Counted from the first letter of the stretch, positions 1-8,532 are shown. The stretch is 64,000 nt of DNA from Collimonas humicola (GCF_018304945.1 NZ_JAGQEE010000003.1:434001-498000); one strand, 5' to 3'. The notes: a model not told the origin generated them from the sequence alone. Made by a program: numbers and translations.

Positions 1-537
1 CTGGTGAACGCGGCAAAGACAGTGGGGCGCGGCGCAGAGTTGGACCTGGAGGCGAACCTGAGCGAGCGCCTGCGCGTCACCGTAGGCGGCAGCTACAACT
101 ACACGCAGATCCGCGATCCGAACCTGCTGGTGGCCGGCTGCGCATCCTGCACCGTGCTCAACACCCAGGTGCGGCCGGGCTTGTATTCGATCGACGGCAA
201 TCCCTTGCCGCAAGCGCCGAAATGGATCGCCAACGTGACGGCGCGCTACGGCATCCCGATGGGCAACAACGATGAACTGTTCTTCTATACCGACTGGGCC
301 TACCGCAGCAAGATCAATTTTTTCCTGTACAACTCGACCGAGTTCACCGGCAAGCCCTTGCTGGAAGGGGGCTTGCGCGTGGGCTACAAGTGGGATGGCG
401 ACAAATATGAAATCGCTGCGTTCGCCCGCAATATCACCAACAAGATCGTGGCGGTCGGCGGCATCGATTTCGACAACCGGACCGCGTTCATCAACGAACC
501 GCGCATGTTCGGCGTGCAGTTCCGTTCCAATTTTTAG
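1..537 (+). CDS. TonB-dependent receptor, C-terminal fragment (5' end outside window)
   Basis: The frame is open from the first base and ends at TAA 535-537, giving about 178 codons of the C-terminal part of an outer-membrane beta-barrel. The peptide has alternating amphipathic strands: a GAELDLEANL segment followed by GSYNYTQI, YGIPMGNNDELFFYTDWAYRS, and a late GLRVGYKWDG strand. It ends in phenylalanine, as BamA-assembled barrels do. The GAELDL...YNYT pattern is typical of the last third of TonB-dependent siderophore or nutrient receptors. The plug domain and TonB box lie outside the window, so the substrate cannot be named. The exported nucleoside hydrolase-like gene starts 96 bases downstream on the same strand and may be co-expressed, which would hint at nucleoside-type substrates; that is inference. 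Confidence 0.85.
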   Translation: MVNAAKTVGRGAELDLEANLSERLRVTVGGSYNYTQIRDPNLLVAGCASCTVLNTQVRPGLYSIDGNPLPQAPKWIANVTARYGIPMGNNDELFFYTDWAYRSKINFFLYNSTEFTGKPLLEGGLRVGYKWDGDKYEIAAFARNITNKIVAVGGIDFDNRTAFINEPRMFGVQFRSNF

Positions 538-632
538 ATACGGCGGCAAGCAAGTCTTGGAAGGCATGTCAGAGCACCTCGTCATCCCCGCAGTTTTTAC
601 TCTGATACTCTGATTTTTATATAAGGCGGATT

Positions 633-1769
633 ATGAAAGCGAAGTTCATGCAGCGCCAGCTGCTGTCGGCCCTGTTCATGCTGGGCGTTGCCGTAACGGC
701 GCAGGCCGAAGGCAAGCGCAAGGTGATCATCGACGACGACATCGGCGGCCCGCGCGCGGCGCAGCTGATGGCGATCCAGTCGCCGGATGTGGAAGTGCTG
801 GGCATCACGATTGTCAGCGGCTCGACCTGGCGCGACGAAAATATCGCGCATGCGCTGCGCACCCTGGAAGTCATCGGCCGCAGCGATATCCCGGTGATTC
901 CCGGTTCGGCTTTTCCATTGCTGAACACGCAGGAAGCCACGCGCCGCTGGGAATCCCTGTACGGCAAGCTGGTGTACAAGGGCGCCTGGACGGATGAGAA
1001 ATGGCCGGACGGCACCATCCAGAGCCAGCCCAATTACCACGCCCACGATTTCGTTCCGCAGCTGCCGGAAGGCATGCCGCATACCAAGCCGTCGGCTGAA
1101 ATCGCCGCCAATTTCATGATCAGGAAAGTCCATGAGTTTCCGGGTGAGGTGACCATCCTGGCGACCGGGCCGATGACCAATGTGGCGCTGGCGATCAGCC
1201 TCGATCCCAGTTTTGCCGCCACCGCCAAGGAAATCGTCTACATGGGCGGCAGCCTGAATCCGCACCAGATGCTGCCATCCAAGTCTGCCGAACAGTTTGC
1301 GCGCGAGTACGTCAACACGCCGCGCCTGGAATTCAATTTTCGCTGGGATCCGGAAGCGGCCAAGATTGCCTTGCGCGCGCCATGGAAACATATCGTGATG
1401 GTGCCGGTCGATCCGTCGACCGCTACCGAGCTGAGCGCCAGGCTGCTGAACGACATGACCAGGTCCGGCACGCCGCTGGCGCAAATGGTGAAGAAGGTGA
1501 CCGAGACCGGCTTCCCGCTTTGGGATGAACTGGCCACCGCGGTCTGGCTGGACCCGACGCTGATCAGCAAATCCGACCAGCTGTATGTCAGCATCGACAC
1601 CGACTTCGGCGCCGGCTACGGCAATACCTTGTCCTGGCCGGCAGCGTACGCGCCGCCCGGCCTGATTGCGCAGGTGAGCACGGTGGTGCGCGAAGTCAAT
1701 GTAGCGGCATTTGAAAAGATGATGATCAGGCTGATGAACCTGCCGACGCCGCCGGCGCCGCAGCCCTAG
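633..1769 (+). CDS. Exported nucleoside hydrolase (IUNH) family protein
   Basis: This 378-residue protein has a signal peptide of about 25 residues ending AQA. The rest follows the inosine-uridine nucleoside hydrolase fold order: a VIIDDDIGG metal-loop segment near residues 31-39, SPDVEVLGITIVSG, an IPVIPG turn, the conserved ATGPMTNVALAI segment and a late WDELATAVWLDP segment that would supply the last Asp. Family members cleave the N-glycosidic bond of ribonucleosides with a Ca-bound water. The usual DTDPGxDD loop is changed: after D36 the two later Asp positions read Pro-Arg (DDDIGGPRA), so calcium binding may be altered. AAGG sits before the ATG as ribosome-binding site. The position behind a TonB receptor suggests periplasmic nucleoside scavenging. 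Confidence 0.8.
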   Translation: MKAKFMQRQLLSALFMLGVAVTAQAEGKRKVIIDDDIGGPRAAQLMAIQSPDVEVLGITIVSGSTWRDENIAHALRTLEVIGRSDIPVIPGSAFPLLNTQEATRRWESLYGKLVYKGAWTDEKWPDGTIQSQPNYHAHDFVPQLPEGMPHTKPSAEIAANFMIRKVHEFPGEVTILATGPMTNVALAISLDPSFAATAKEIVYMGGSLNPHQMLPSKSAEQFAREYVNTPRLEFNFRWDPEAAKIALRAPWKHIVMVPVDPSTATELSARLLNDMTRSGTPLAQMVKKVTETGFPLWDELATAVWLDPTLISKSDQLYVSIDTDFGAGYGNTLSWPAAYAPPGLIAQVSTVVREVNVAAFEKMMIRLMNLPTPPAPQP

Positions 1770-1827
1770 GAGCCTGAACGCATGCAGCTCGCCGGACGCA
1801 GGCCGCGCCCGGCAAGCCGATCCGCTG

Positions 1828-2712
1828 TTATTGCGAGGTCTTGTCGGAAGGATAAAGCAGGGAGTCGCGCAGCAGGTAACCCATGGGCATGCCCATGTTG
1901 ATCTTCTTCGATCCGTGCGGCTGGGTGAACCAGAAACTGTAGATCTTCTGGAAATCGCCCTCGTTGATCATGCGCACCATCTCCTTGTCGACCAGCTGCT
2001 TGAAGGCCGGATCGTCCTTGCGGAACATCAGGGAATACTGCTCGATCGAGAGCGGGTCGCCCAGCACGGTGAAGTCGGACGGCGTCTTGGCGGTGGCGCG
2101 CAGGCTGTACAGCAGCACGTCGTCCATGGCGTAGGCATCGGCCTTGCCCTGCTCGACGAAGCTGAACGATTCGGCATCGTCCTTCGCTTCCACCACCTTG
2201 ATGTTGAGCGAGCGCACATTGCTGCGGTCGTTGACCAAGTCGATGGTGGTGGTGCTCTTGGTGATGACGATGGTCTTGCCGCGCAGGTCGGACCAGTTCT
2301 TGATGTCGCTGCCCTTCTTCACGATCATGCGCACGCTGGAAAAGAAGTTCGGCACGGTGAAGCCGACGCGGGTGCGGCGCTCGGCGTTATTGGTGGTAGA
2401 GCCGCATTCCATGTCGGCCTTGCCGTCGATGATGCTGGAAAAGCGGGTGGTCGAATCGACCGGCACATAAGCTACCTTGAGGTTCGGCAGCTTCAGTTCG
2501 CGCTTCACCGCATCGGCGATCTTCAGGCACATGTCGATCGAATAACCGACGATCTGCTTGTTTTCATCGGTGAAGGAAAACGGTGCGGTTTCGCGATAGG
2601 CGAAGGTGATGGTCTGGCTGTCGCGGATCTTGCTAAGGGTGTCGCCGGCACTGGCGGCCAGTGGTGTCAGGATACATAAGAAGGTCAAACCATGCTTGAT
2701 CACACCACGCAT
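1828..2712 (-). CDS. Amino-acid ABC transporter substrate-binding protein (family 3, GltI-like)
   Basis: A periplasmic solute-binding protein of about 294 residues with an N-terminal signal peptide (VIKHGLTFLCILTPLAASA). The mature part shows the family 3 (SBP_bac_3) features: DTLSKIRDSQTITFAYRE, APFSFTDENKQIVGYSIDMC, ADMECGSTTNNAERR, the VGFTVPNFF hinge and KIYSFWF near the end. The ECGSTTNNxxR pattern is that of glutamate/aspartate-binding GltI relatives. No permease or ATPase gene is beside it, so it is an orphan here. I prefer the ATG at 2712, preceded by CGGAG at suitable spacing, over an in-frame upstream start at 2736. The leader carries a strong hairpin, listed separately. Confidence 0.85.
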   Translation of the reverse strand: MRGVIKHGLTFLCILTPLAASAGDTLSKIRDSQTITFAYRETAPFSFTDENKQIVGYSIDMCLKIADAVKRELKLPNLKVAYVPVDSTTRFSSIIDGKADMECGSTTNNAERRTRVGFTVPNFFSSVRMIVKKGSDIKNWSDLRGKTIVITKSTTTIDLVNDRSNVRSLNIKVVEAKDDAESFSFVEQGKADAYAMDDVLLYSLRATAKTPSDFTVLGDPLSIEQYSLMFRKDDPAFKQLVDKEMVRMINEGDFQKIYSFWFTQPHGSKKINMGMPMGYLLRDSLLYPSDKTSQ

Positions 2713-2737
2713 ACAGAAAACTCCGATAGGTCGCAAA

Positions 2738-2768
2738 CGGCCGCCGCCGGCATGACCGGCAGCGGCCG
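2738..2768 (-). promoter_or_regulatory. Strong GC-rich hairpin in the leader of the GltI-like gene
   Basis: Two 13-base arms (CGGCCGCCGCCGG and CCGGCAGCGGCCG on the plus strand) pair with a single mismatch around a CATGA loop, 26-56 bases before the start codon. There is no T-run, so it looks more like a leader stem that could affect translation or mRNA stability than a terminator. Its function is inferred. Confidence 0.4.
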
Positions 2769-2856
2769 AACAATTGATTGAGGGGGTTCATTTCCTCGCG
2801 ACAATATATCAGTACTTGATGCGCTTGCGGTGGCTGTTACAAATTGGATACATGAT

Positions 2857-2889
2857 TTTACATACGATTTTTACAAGCGCGTTTTACAT
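2857..2889. repeat. Three TTTACA direct repeats with 13-base spacing
   Basis: TTTACA begins at 2857, 2870 and 2883, an exact 13-base period. A further TTACA lies at 2837. The repeats are in the region upstream of the minus-strand GltI-like gene and just behind the stop of the DUF3455 gene. They could be stacked regulator half-sites, but chance in this AT-richer stretch is not excluded. Confidence 0.3.
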
Positions 2890-2933
2890 GTGATCAAAGC
2901 GCCAATTGCGGCCGCCGCTTGTGCTGCCGCGCC

Positions 2934-3479
2934 TTACGACCTGGCGGAATAGAAACGATAGATTGCCTGGTAAGGCACGCGCGTCTGCTGGCCCAGCCGG
3001 GCCTGATCGCAGCCGTCCGCCGGCGCCGCGCCGCCCAGGGTCTGCAGGCGCTGGATGCTTTGCGTGCGGCTGAAGACACCGCTGCCGGAAGTGGATTTGG
3101 CATTCAGCAGCAACCACGCGATGGCGTCCGCATCCGGCGCCTTGCTCTGCGCCTGGACGGCGCCGACCACCTTGCTGCCGTCATTCGATTCCCAGGTCGG
3201 GCCGGCATAGTGCTTGCCGATCTTGTTGTCGTGCTGGTCATACAGCTCGGCTTGCGGCGCCACGAAATGCCATTCGAACTTCGATGCGTCCGCGGCCGCT
3301 GCCGCACATTGGTAGATTTGCACGCCGGTGGCCTTTGCCTCCAGCGTCAGCACCTGGGTCGACGCGACCTGCAGGTTGTCCGGCACCGCGATCGGCGCCA
3401 GCGCCGGGGTGCTCGCGCAGCCTGCAAGAAACGGCGCGCAGCCTGCCAGCACCGCAGCGCTTAATACTTTTTTCAACAT
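2934..3479 (-). CDS. DUF3455 domain lipoprotein
   Basis: A 181-residue protein whose N-terminus is a lipoprotein signal peptide (MLKKVLSAAVLAGCAPFLAGCAS), with LAGC as the likely lipobox. The mature part begins IAVPDNLQVASTQVLTLEAKATGVQIYQC and later has FEWHFVAPQAELYD, HYAGPTWESNDGS and IAWLLLNAKSTSGSGVFSRTQSIQRL, the conserved pattern of DUF3455 proteins. Their biochemical role is not established. The start at 3479 is set by GGAG eight bases upstream. The reading frame continues open beyond it but without homology or signal logic. The XRE/MmyB gene ends 74 bases upstream on the same strand, so co-transcription is possible. Confidence 0.85.
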   Translation of the reverse strand: MLKKVLSAAVLAGCAPFLAGCASTPALAPIAVPDNLQVASTQVLTLEAKATGVQIYQCAAAAADASKFEWHFVAPQAELYDQHDNKIGKHYAGPTWESNDGSKVVGAVQAQSKAPDADAIAWLLLNAKSTSGSGVFSRTQSIQRLQTLGGAAPADGCDQARLGQQTRVPYQAIYRFYSARS

Positions 3480-3553
3480 GTTGTTTTCTCCGCAATAAGG
3501 TTGGCACAGGCACATAATTGCCTGAAAGCATCCGCATTGTAAGCGCTGGAGCC

Positions 3554-4453
3554 TTACTCCGCTGGCGCGGCCGGAGCCCTGGCCTTGAACCACGCCGCGG
3601 TAGCCGCATCGGCCGGAAAAAAGGATTCGATCCGCAATTCATGTACGGTGACGTCATGCGGCGTGCCCATGGTGGCGATCGAGGTGAACAGGTTAAGCTC
3701 GACGCCGTCCTTGCGGATCGTCATCGGCAGGAAAGGCAGCACCCGCGTATCGAGGTTGGGCATCTGCGTCGCCGCCTTGATGCCCGGTAGCGCTACCAGC
3801 TGCTCCAGCAGCGCGGTGGCTTCGCTGCCGGGGCCGTCGCTCATGGCTTCGCGCTGGATCCAGTGCAGCAGGTCGGCGCTGACATCCTGCCAGTTGAGCA
3901 GATGCTTGCGGATCGCCTGCGGGTCCAGCATCAGCTTGAGGACGTTGACGCCTTCGCGCGGCAGCGGCTGCGTGTCCGGCATGTCGAGCAGCCAGCGGAT
4001 CATCATGGCGGCGGGGCCGTTGCTCATCACCAGGTTCCATAGCCGGTCCACCACCAGCGCCGGATACGGCGCATGCTGCGCCAGCATGAAATCGAGCGCC
4101 TGCTTGACCGCGGCCAGTTCGGGATCGGACAATTTGCGCTCCTGGTAGGCCGGCGCGAAACCCGCCGCCAGCAGCATCACGTTGCGCTGGCGCAGCGGGA
4201 TGTCGAGCGCCGTGCCCAGCTTCAGGATCAGCTCCCGGCTCGGCTGCGAGCGGCCGCTCTCCAGGAAGCTGATATGGCGCTGCGAGATATGGCTTTCGGC
4301 CGACAGCCGCAGCTGGCTATAGCCGCGCTTGTCGCGCCAGTAGCGCAAGGCTGCGGCAAAGTCGTTGAAGTAGCGGTGCCGCGCGCCTTGTTCAGCGCCT
4401 TGCTTTACACCCGCGCTGCTGTCCGGCTCCGCCACCATTTGTGATGCACCCAT
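3554..4453 (-). CDS. XRE-family regulator with MmyB-like ligand-binding domain
   Basis: A 299-residue DNA-binding protein. Residues about 32-90 form a lambda-repressor-type helix-turn-helix (FAAALRYWRDKRGYSQLRLS, then HISFLESGRSQPSRE). Residues about 115-290 match the MmyB-like PAS-type domain (ALVVDRLWNLVMSN, AMMIRWLLD, NVLKLMLDP, LNLFTSIATMGTPHDVTVHELRIESFFPAD). Regulators of this group usually sit beside a small oxidoreductase or SnoaL-like gene and control it through TACCT/AGGTA palindromes. Here the SnoaL-like gene lies 46 bases upstream on the same strand, and such a palindrome lies upstream of that gene. Autoregulation of the pair is therefore likely. The ligand is unknown. Confidence 0.9.
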   Translation of the reverse strand: MGASQMVAEPDSSAGVKQGAEQGARHRYFNDFAAALRYWRDKRGYSQLRLSAESHISQRHISFLESGRSQPSRELILKLGTALDIPLRQRNVMLLAAGFAPAYQERKLSDPELAAVKQALDFMLAQHAPYPALVVDRLWNLVMSNGPAAMMIRWLLDMPDTQPLPREGVNVLKLMLDPQAIRKHLLNWQDVSADLLHWIQREAMSDGPGSEATALLEQLVALPGIKAATQMPNLDTRVLPFLPMTIRKDGVELNLFTSIATMGTPHDVTVHELRIESFFPADAATAAWFKARAPAAPAE

Positions 4454-4499
4454 GAGCTGTCTCCGAAGAATTATGCGCAGTGTAGCGCGCTATCCGCGG

Positions 4500-4898
4500 C
4501 TATGCCGGCACCGTCATCGCATCCAGGAAGCCGGTGACGCTGCGGATGCGGCCGTCGGCTGCCACCACGGCGATGTCGGTGCCGTAGGCCACCGGCTCGG
4601 CGCCGTCGGCGCCCAGGGTCCAGGAAAAGCGCACGACATCGTTGTGGCCGTCCTGCTTGCCGTGCAGGCGGAAGCGCAGGCCGGCGAACTGCTGCTGCAC
4701 CGCGCCTATCATGGCATCGAGGCCATCGTGGCCGGCGCTGCGCACCATCGGATCGAGATACACCGCATCCGGCGTGAACACGTTGGCGATCAGGGCGCGG
4801 CGGCGCACCGCATCGGCTTCGCTCCAGGCCGCGATGTAGCGGCTGGCGATGGCATTGGCTTGATCGGCGATGGTTGCAGTGTGGTTGATGTCAGTCAT
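4500..4898 (-). CDS. SnoaL/NTF2-like fold protein
   Basis: A 132-residue protein with the cone-shaped NTF2/SnoaL pattern: an N-terminal helix (ADQANAIASRYIAAWSEADAVRRRALI), then FTPDAVYLDPM, LDAMIGAVQQQFAGLRFRL and beta strands with VVRFSWTL and VTGFLDAM at the end. The fold serves many enzymes and binding proteins, including polyketide cyclases and small hydrolases, so no reaction can be named. It is the first gene of a probable two-gene unit with the MmyB-type regulator downstream. The start is an ATG with GGAGCACG about ten bases upstream. Confidence 0.75.
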   Translation of the reverse strand: MTDINHTATIADQANAIASRYIAAWSEADAVRRRALIANVFTPDAVYLDPMVRSAGHDGLDAMIGAVQQQFAGLRFRLHGKQDGHNDVVRFSWTLGADGAEPVAYGTDIAVVAADGRIRSVTGFLDAMTVPA

Positions 4899-4986
4899 GA
4901 TCGTGCTCCTTCAAGGTGTGCTGGTTTAGGAAGAATGCGTTGTCGTTGTCGACAGAAACATTCTCCGCCCGCCGGGGAGCACGGTC

Positions 4987-5005
4987 GATTACCTCCCAGG
5001 TAATC
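4987..5005. promoter_or_regulatory. GATTACCT-N3-AGGTAATC palindrome, probable operator of the MmyB-type regulator
   Basis: Perfect 8-base inverted arms (GATTACCT / AGGTAATC) around CCC, 89 bases upstream of the SnoaL-like start. MmyB-type regulators are reported to recognise TACC...GGTA palindromes, and the only such regulator nearby is in this same transcription unit. Binding is inferred. Confidence 0.55.
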
Positions 5006-5022
5006 AAAGCAAGGAATGCCGG

Positions 5023-6087
5023 CTAGGGCTGGGGCTGGAGCAGCGTCCCGGCGGCCAGCGGCTTCATGACGCCCGCCATGGAAAACAGCCCCAGCTGCGC
5101 CGGCCCCGGGCCGGGCGTCTTCAGCAGCGCGGTGAGGGGCGCATCGCCGGCGCCTTGCCGCGCCGTGAAATGGCGGCCGCCATCGCTGCTGAACAACAGC
5201 GCGCCGCCCACGCCGCCCGCCACCAGCTGCTGCGCGGACAGCAGGGCGACATCGGTCAGCGACTGCGTGGTGCCGGAAGCCACCGCCTGCCAGCTCTTGC
5301 CGTCGTCATTGCTGCGGACGATGTGGCCGCGCATGCCCACCGCCACCACGCTGCTCTGGCCATTGTCGGAAAACGCCAGCGCGCTCCACAGCGAGCCCTT
5401 GGCGCCGCTGTCGATCACGTCCCAATGCTTGCCGCCGTCTTCCGAGCGGAATACCGTGCCGGCTTCCGCCATGATCAATAAAGCGCCGCCGGGCGTGGCG
5501 AGGATGCGGTACAGGTGGCGGTCGGCGGCGTCGCCGCTGGCCAGTTTCAGCTCGCTCCAGCTGGCGCCGCCGTCGCTGGTGCTCAAGGCCATGCCGAACA
5601 GACCCACCGCGATGCCGTTGCTGGCGTCGCCGAACCAGATCGACAGGATCGGCTGTTCCTGGCCGTACTGCTGGCGCAGCAGTTGCCAGTTTTCGCCGCC
5701 GTCGGTGGTTTTCAGGACCACCCCGTCATGGCCGGCGGCCCAGCCTGTATTGCGGTCGATAAAGCACACCGTGGTCAGCATGGCGCGGGTCGGCACGCTG
5801 CGCGCCTGGCGGTATGTGCTGCCATCGTCGGACAGCAGGATGACGCCGTGCTCGCCCACCGCGACAATCCTGCTGCCCGCTCCCGCGCCGGCGGTGGCGG
5901 CAGCCAGCAAGGGGCCGCTGCTCGCCTGCGGGCGGATTTGGGCGGGCCGCCTGGTCGGCCAGTCGGATGCGGCCTGGCCTGCGGCGCGCGTACTCGGGCA
6001 GAGCACCGCCAGTGTCAATAAGCCGGCCGTCAGGAAGCCGCCGAAACGGGCTGTCTTTCGATATGAAACGATTGACGCTGGAAACAT
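5023..6087 (-). CDS. YCF48/BNR-repeat periplasmic beta-propeller protein
   Basis: A 354-residue exported protein with a signal segment (FGGFLTAGLLTLAVLCPSTRA). The body holds repeated blades: IVAVGEHGVILLSDDGSTY, GWAAGHDGVVLKTTDGGENW, GIAVGLFGMALSTSDGGASW, VFRSEDGGKHWDV, VVAVGMRGHIVRSNDDGKSW and VGGALLFSSDGGRHF. The S/T-x-D-x-G-x-x-W Asp-box motif is that of BNR and YCF48 (Hcf136-like) propellers. Such genes recur beside DUF1302, DUF1329 and MMPL genes, as here, but their role is not established; an assembly or accessory role for the RND partner is a guess. The ATG at 6087 has GAGGA six bases upstream. An in-frame TTG at 6099 overlapping the RND stop is the alternative. Confidence 0.8.
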   Translation of the reverse strand: MFPASIVSYRKTARFGGFLTAGLLTLAVLCPSTRAAGQAASDWPTRRPAQIRPQASSGPLLAAATAGAGAGSRIVAVGEHGVILLSDDGSTYRQARSVPTRAMLTTVCFIDRNTGWAAGHDGVVLKTTDGGENWQLLRQQYGQEQPILSIWFGDASNGIAVGLFGMALSTSDGGASWSELKLASGDAADRHLYRILATPGGALLIMAEAGTVFRSEDGGKHWDVIDSGAKGSLWSALAFSDNGQSSVVAVGMRGHIVRSNDDGKSWQAVASGTTQSLTDVALLSAQQLVAGGVGGALLFSSDGGRHFTARQGAGDAPLTALLKTPGPGPAQLGLFSMAGVMKPLAAGTLLQPQP

Positions 6088-6095
6088 GGATATCC

Positions 6096-8513
6096 TCAAT
6101 GAGCCGCATAAGACGGTGTGCGCAGCATGCCGGCGCGGCGCGGGAACAGGCTCTCCAGCACCACGGCGAAGGCCGGCAGCAAGGTCACCGCCATCACCAT
6201 GTTGACCAGGAACATGAAGGTCAGCAGCTTGCCCATGTCAGCCTGGAACTGCAGCGGCGAGAACGACCAGGTGGCGACCCCGATCGACAGCGTCAACGCG
6301 GTAAACACCGTCGCCACGCCGGTCTCGTGCAAGGTGCGTTCGAGCGCGCTGCTGATGTCGAGGCCGGCGCCCAGGTGCAGCTGCAGGCGGTTGTAGATAT
6401 AGAAGGCATAGTCGACGCCGATGCCGGTGGCCAGCACCATCACCGGCAAGGTCGCTACCGTCAGGCCGATATTCAGGTCCTTCATGAACCAGTAGCCGAG
6501 CCAGGTGGCGACCGTCAAGGGCAGGCAGCAAGCCAGCATCGCGCGCCAGTCGCGATAGGCCAGCAACACCAGCAGCAGGATGGCGCCATAGACGTACAGC
6601 ATCATCGGCAGCTCGCTGCGCTCCAGCACCTCGTTGGTGGCGGCCTGGACGCCCGCGTTGCCGCTGGCCAGCCGGATCTTCACCCCGCTCAACTGATTGG
6701 CGCGGCGCAATTCCTCGACCGCGGCGACCACGCCCTTGATGGTGACGGCCTTGTGATCGCTCAGGTACAGGTTGACGCCCTGAGCCCGGCAATCGGATGA
6801 TGAGAAGCCGTGCAGCTGGTTGTTGGCGCTGCCGAACTGCGAGCCGAGGCCGCGGGCGTCGCGGGTGATGGTGTTCATTTTCGGATTGCCTTCGTTGAGG
6901 CCGGCATTGACGCCCTTCAGCACGTCGGCCACTGAGCGCACCGACAGCACGCCGGGCACGCTGCTCATCTGCTGCGCAAAGTCATCCATGAACAGCTGGG
7001 CATCGGGGCGGGCGCAGGCGTCCAGCTGCCCCGCCGGCGCCACTTCAAACACGACAGTCAGCCAATCCAGCCCGACGTCGAAGCGCGCCGTGATGTCGGC
7101 GGCATCGCGGTTGAAGCGCGCCTCCGGCCGCAGCTCGGCGGCCCCGGCCTGCAGGCTGCCGACATGGCGGCCCTGGCTTTGCCAGACCGCGACGCCGAAC
7201 AATGCTGTCCCCAGCGCCACCACGATCCAGGCGTTGCGCGGCCGCGCCACCAGCTCCAGGCCGCTGAGCCAGCGGCTATGCTGCTCGCGGCGGCCGATGG
7301 CGCACTGCGCGTATTCGCGCGAAAAACTGAAATAGGAAGCGGCCAGCGGCAGCATCACCAGGTTGGTGACGATCTTGTAGCCCACCCCTATCGATGCCGC
7401 GATGGCCAGCTCGCGTATCATCGGAATCGGAATCAGGGTCAGCGTGATGAAGCTGATGAAGGCCGTCACCAGCGCCAGCGTGCCGGGTATCAGCAGGCCG
7501 GTGAAACTGTGACGCGCCGCCAGTTCGGTACTCTTGCCGTCGGCGATTTCACGGACGATGTAATTGATCTGCTGCACGCCATGCGAGACGCCGATGGCGA
7601 AAACAAGAAAAGGCACCAGGATGGCCAGCGGATCGAGGCCGAAGCCGAGCAGCCGCAAAGTGCCGAACTGCCACACCAGCGAACTGAGCGAGCACGCCAG
7701 CGGCAGCAAGGTCAGGCGCAGCGAGCGGCAGTACCAGTACACCGACAGGCCGGTCAGCAGCAAGGCGATGCCGAAGAACAGCATGACCTTGCTGGCCTCT
7801 TCGCCGATATCGCCGATGGCCTTGGCGAAGCCGATGATCTGGATTTCCACATCGGCATTTTCAAACTGCCTGCGCACCTTGTTTTCCAGCAGCTGGTTGA
7901 AGCTGCGGTAGTCCAGCGGCTGGCCAGTCTGCGGATCGCTGTCCTGCAGTTCGGCCAGCACCATGGCGCTGCTCTGGTCGCGCGACACCAGGTTGCCTAG
8001 ATAGCCGCCGGCGGCGACCCGCTCGCGGATGTCGGCGATCACCTGCGGATTGAGCTTGTCCGGGATGATCTCGCCGCCGGTGATCGGCAGCGCCTTGAAG
8101 CCCTCTTCCGTGATTTCGGTGAAGAAGACGTTGGGAGTCCAGAGCGATGTAACGCTGCTGCGGTCGACGCCCTGCAGATAGTTGACGGCCTCGGTCACGC
8201 CCAGCAGCTGGCGCAGCACCGGCGGATTCCAGATCGTGCCGTGACGCGCATGCACCACCACGATCAGGCGGTTGGCGCCGAACAGCGCCTCGCGGTACTG
8301 GTTGAAGGTCTTGATGTATTCGTGCTGTTGCGGCAAGGTCTTTTCAAACCCGGCCGACATGCGCAAACCTAGCGCCAGCACCGCCATGCACGCGGTGAAC
8401 GCGGCAAAGGCCAGCAGCACCGGCAGGCGCCGCCGAAACAGCGCCGACTCCAGCCGGCCCACCATGCGCAGCAGCCGGCTGTCCTGCGGAAGATGTTGCG
8501 TTGAACCACTCAT
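6096..8513 (-). CDS. MMPL/RND-superfamily transporter
   Basis: An inner-membrane protein of about 805 residues with the two-fold RND layout. One transmembrane segment near residue 40 is followed by a large periplasmic loop to about residue 225, then a block of five to six helices (MLFFGIALLLTGLSVYWY, LDPLAILVPFLVFAIGVSHGVQQ, IPGTLALVTAFISFITLTLIP). The second half repeats this (ELPMMLYVYGAILLLVLLAY, TVATLPVMVLATGIGVDYAFYIYNRL, VFTALTLSIGVATW). The GVSHGVQQ and GIGVDYAFY segments are the usual helix-4 motifs of HpnN/MmpL-type lipid or lipophile transporters. It shares an operon with DUF1302 and DUF1329 genes and its stop overlaps the YCF48 gene region, so it probably moves a hydrophobic compound across the envelope. 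Start chosen at the ATG 8513. Confidence 0.9.
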   Translation of the reverse strand: MSGSTQHLPQDSRLLRMVGRLESALFRRRLPVLLAFAAFTACMAVLALGLRMSAGFEKTLPQQHEYIKTFNQYREALFGANRLIVVVHARHGTIWNPPVLRQLLGVTEAVNYLQGVDRSSVTSLWTPNVFFTEITEEGFKALPITGGEIIPDKLNPQVIADIRERVAAGGYLGNLVSRDQSSAMVLAELQDSDPQTGQPLDYRSFNQLLENKVRRQFENADVEIQIIGFAKAIGDIGEEASKVMLFFGIALLLTGLSVYWYCRSLRLTLLPLACSLSSLVWQFGTLRLLGFGLDPLAILVPFLVFAIGVSHGVQQINYIVREIADGKSTELAARHSFTGLLIPGTLALVTAFISFITLTLIPIPMIRELAIAASIGVGYKIVTNLVMLPLAASYFSFSREYAQCAIGRREQHSRWLSGLELVARPRNAWIVVALGTALFGVAVWQSQGRHVGSLQAGAAELRPEARFNRDAADITARFDVGLDWLTVVFEVAPAGQLDACARPDAQLFMDDFAQQMSSVPGVLSVRSVADVLKGVNAGLNEGNPKMNTITRDARGLGSQFGSANNQLHGFSSSDCRAQGVNLYLSDHKAVTIKGVVAAVEELRRANQLSGVKIRLASGNAGVQAATNEVLERSELPMMLYVYGAILLLVLLAYRDWRAMLACCLPLTVATWLGYWFMKDLNIGLTVATLPVMVLATGIGVDYAFYIYNRLQLHLGAGLDISSALERTLHETGVATVFTALTLSIGVATWSFSPLQFQADMGKLLTFMFLVNMVMAVTLLPAFAVVLESLFPRRAGMLRTPSYAAH

Positions 8514-8532
8514 GCTTGCATCCAATCCCTGG

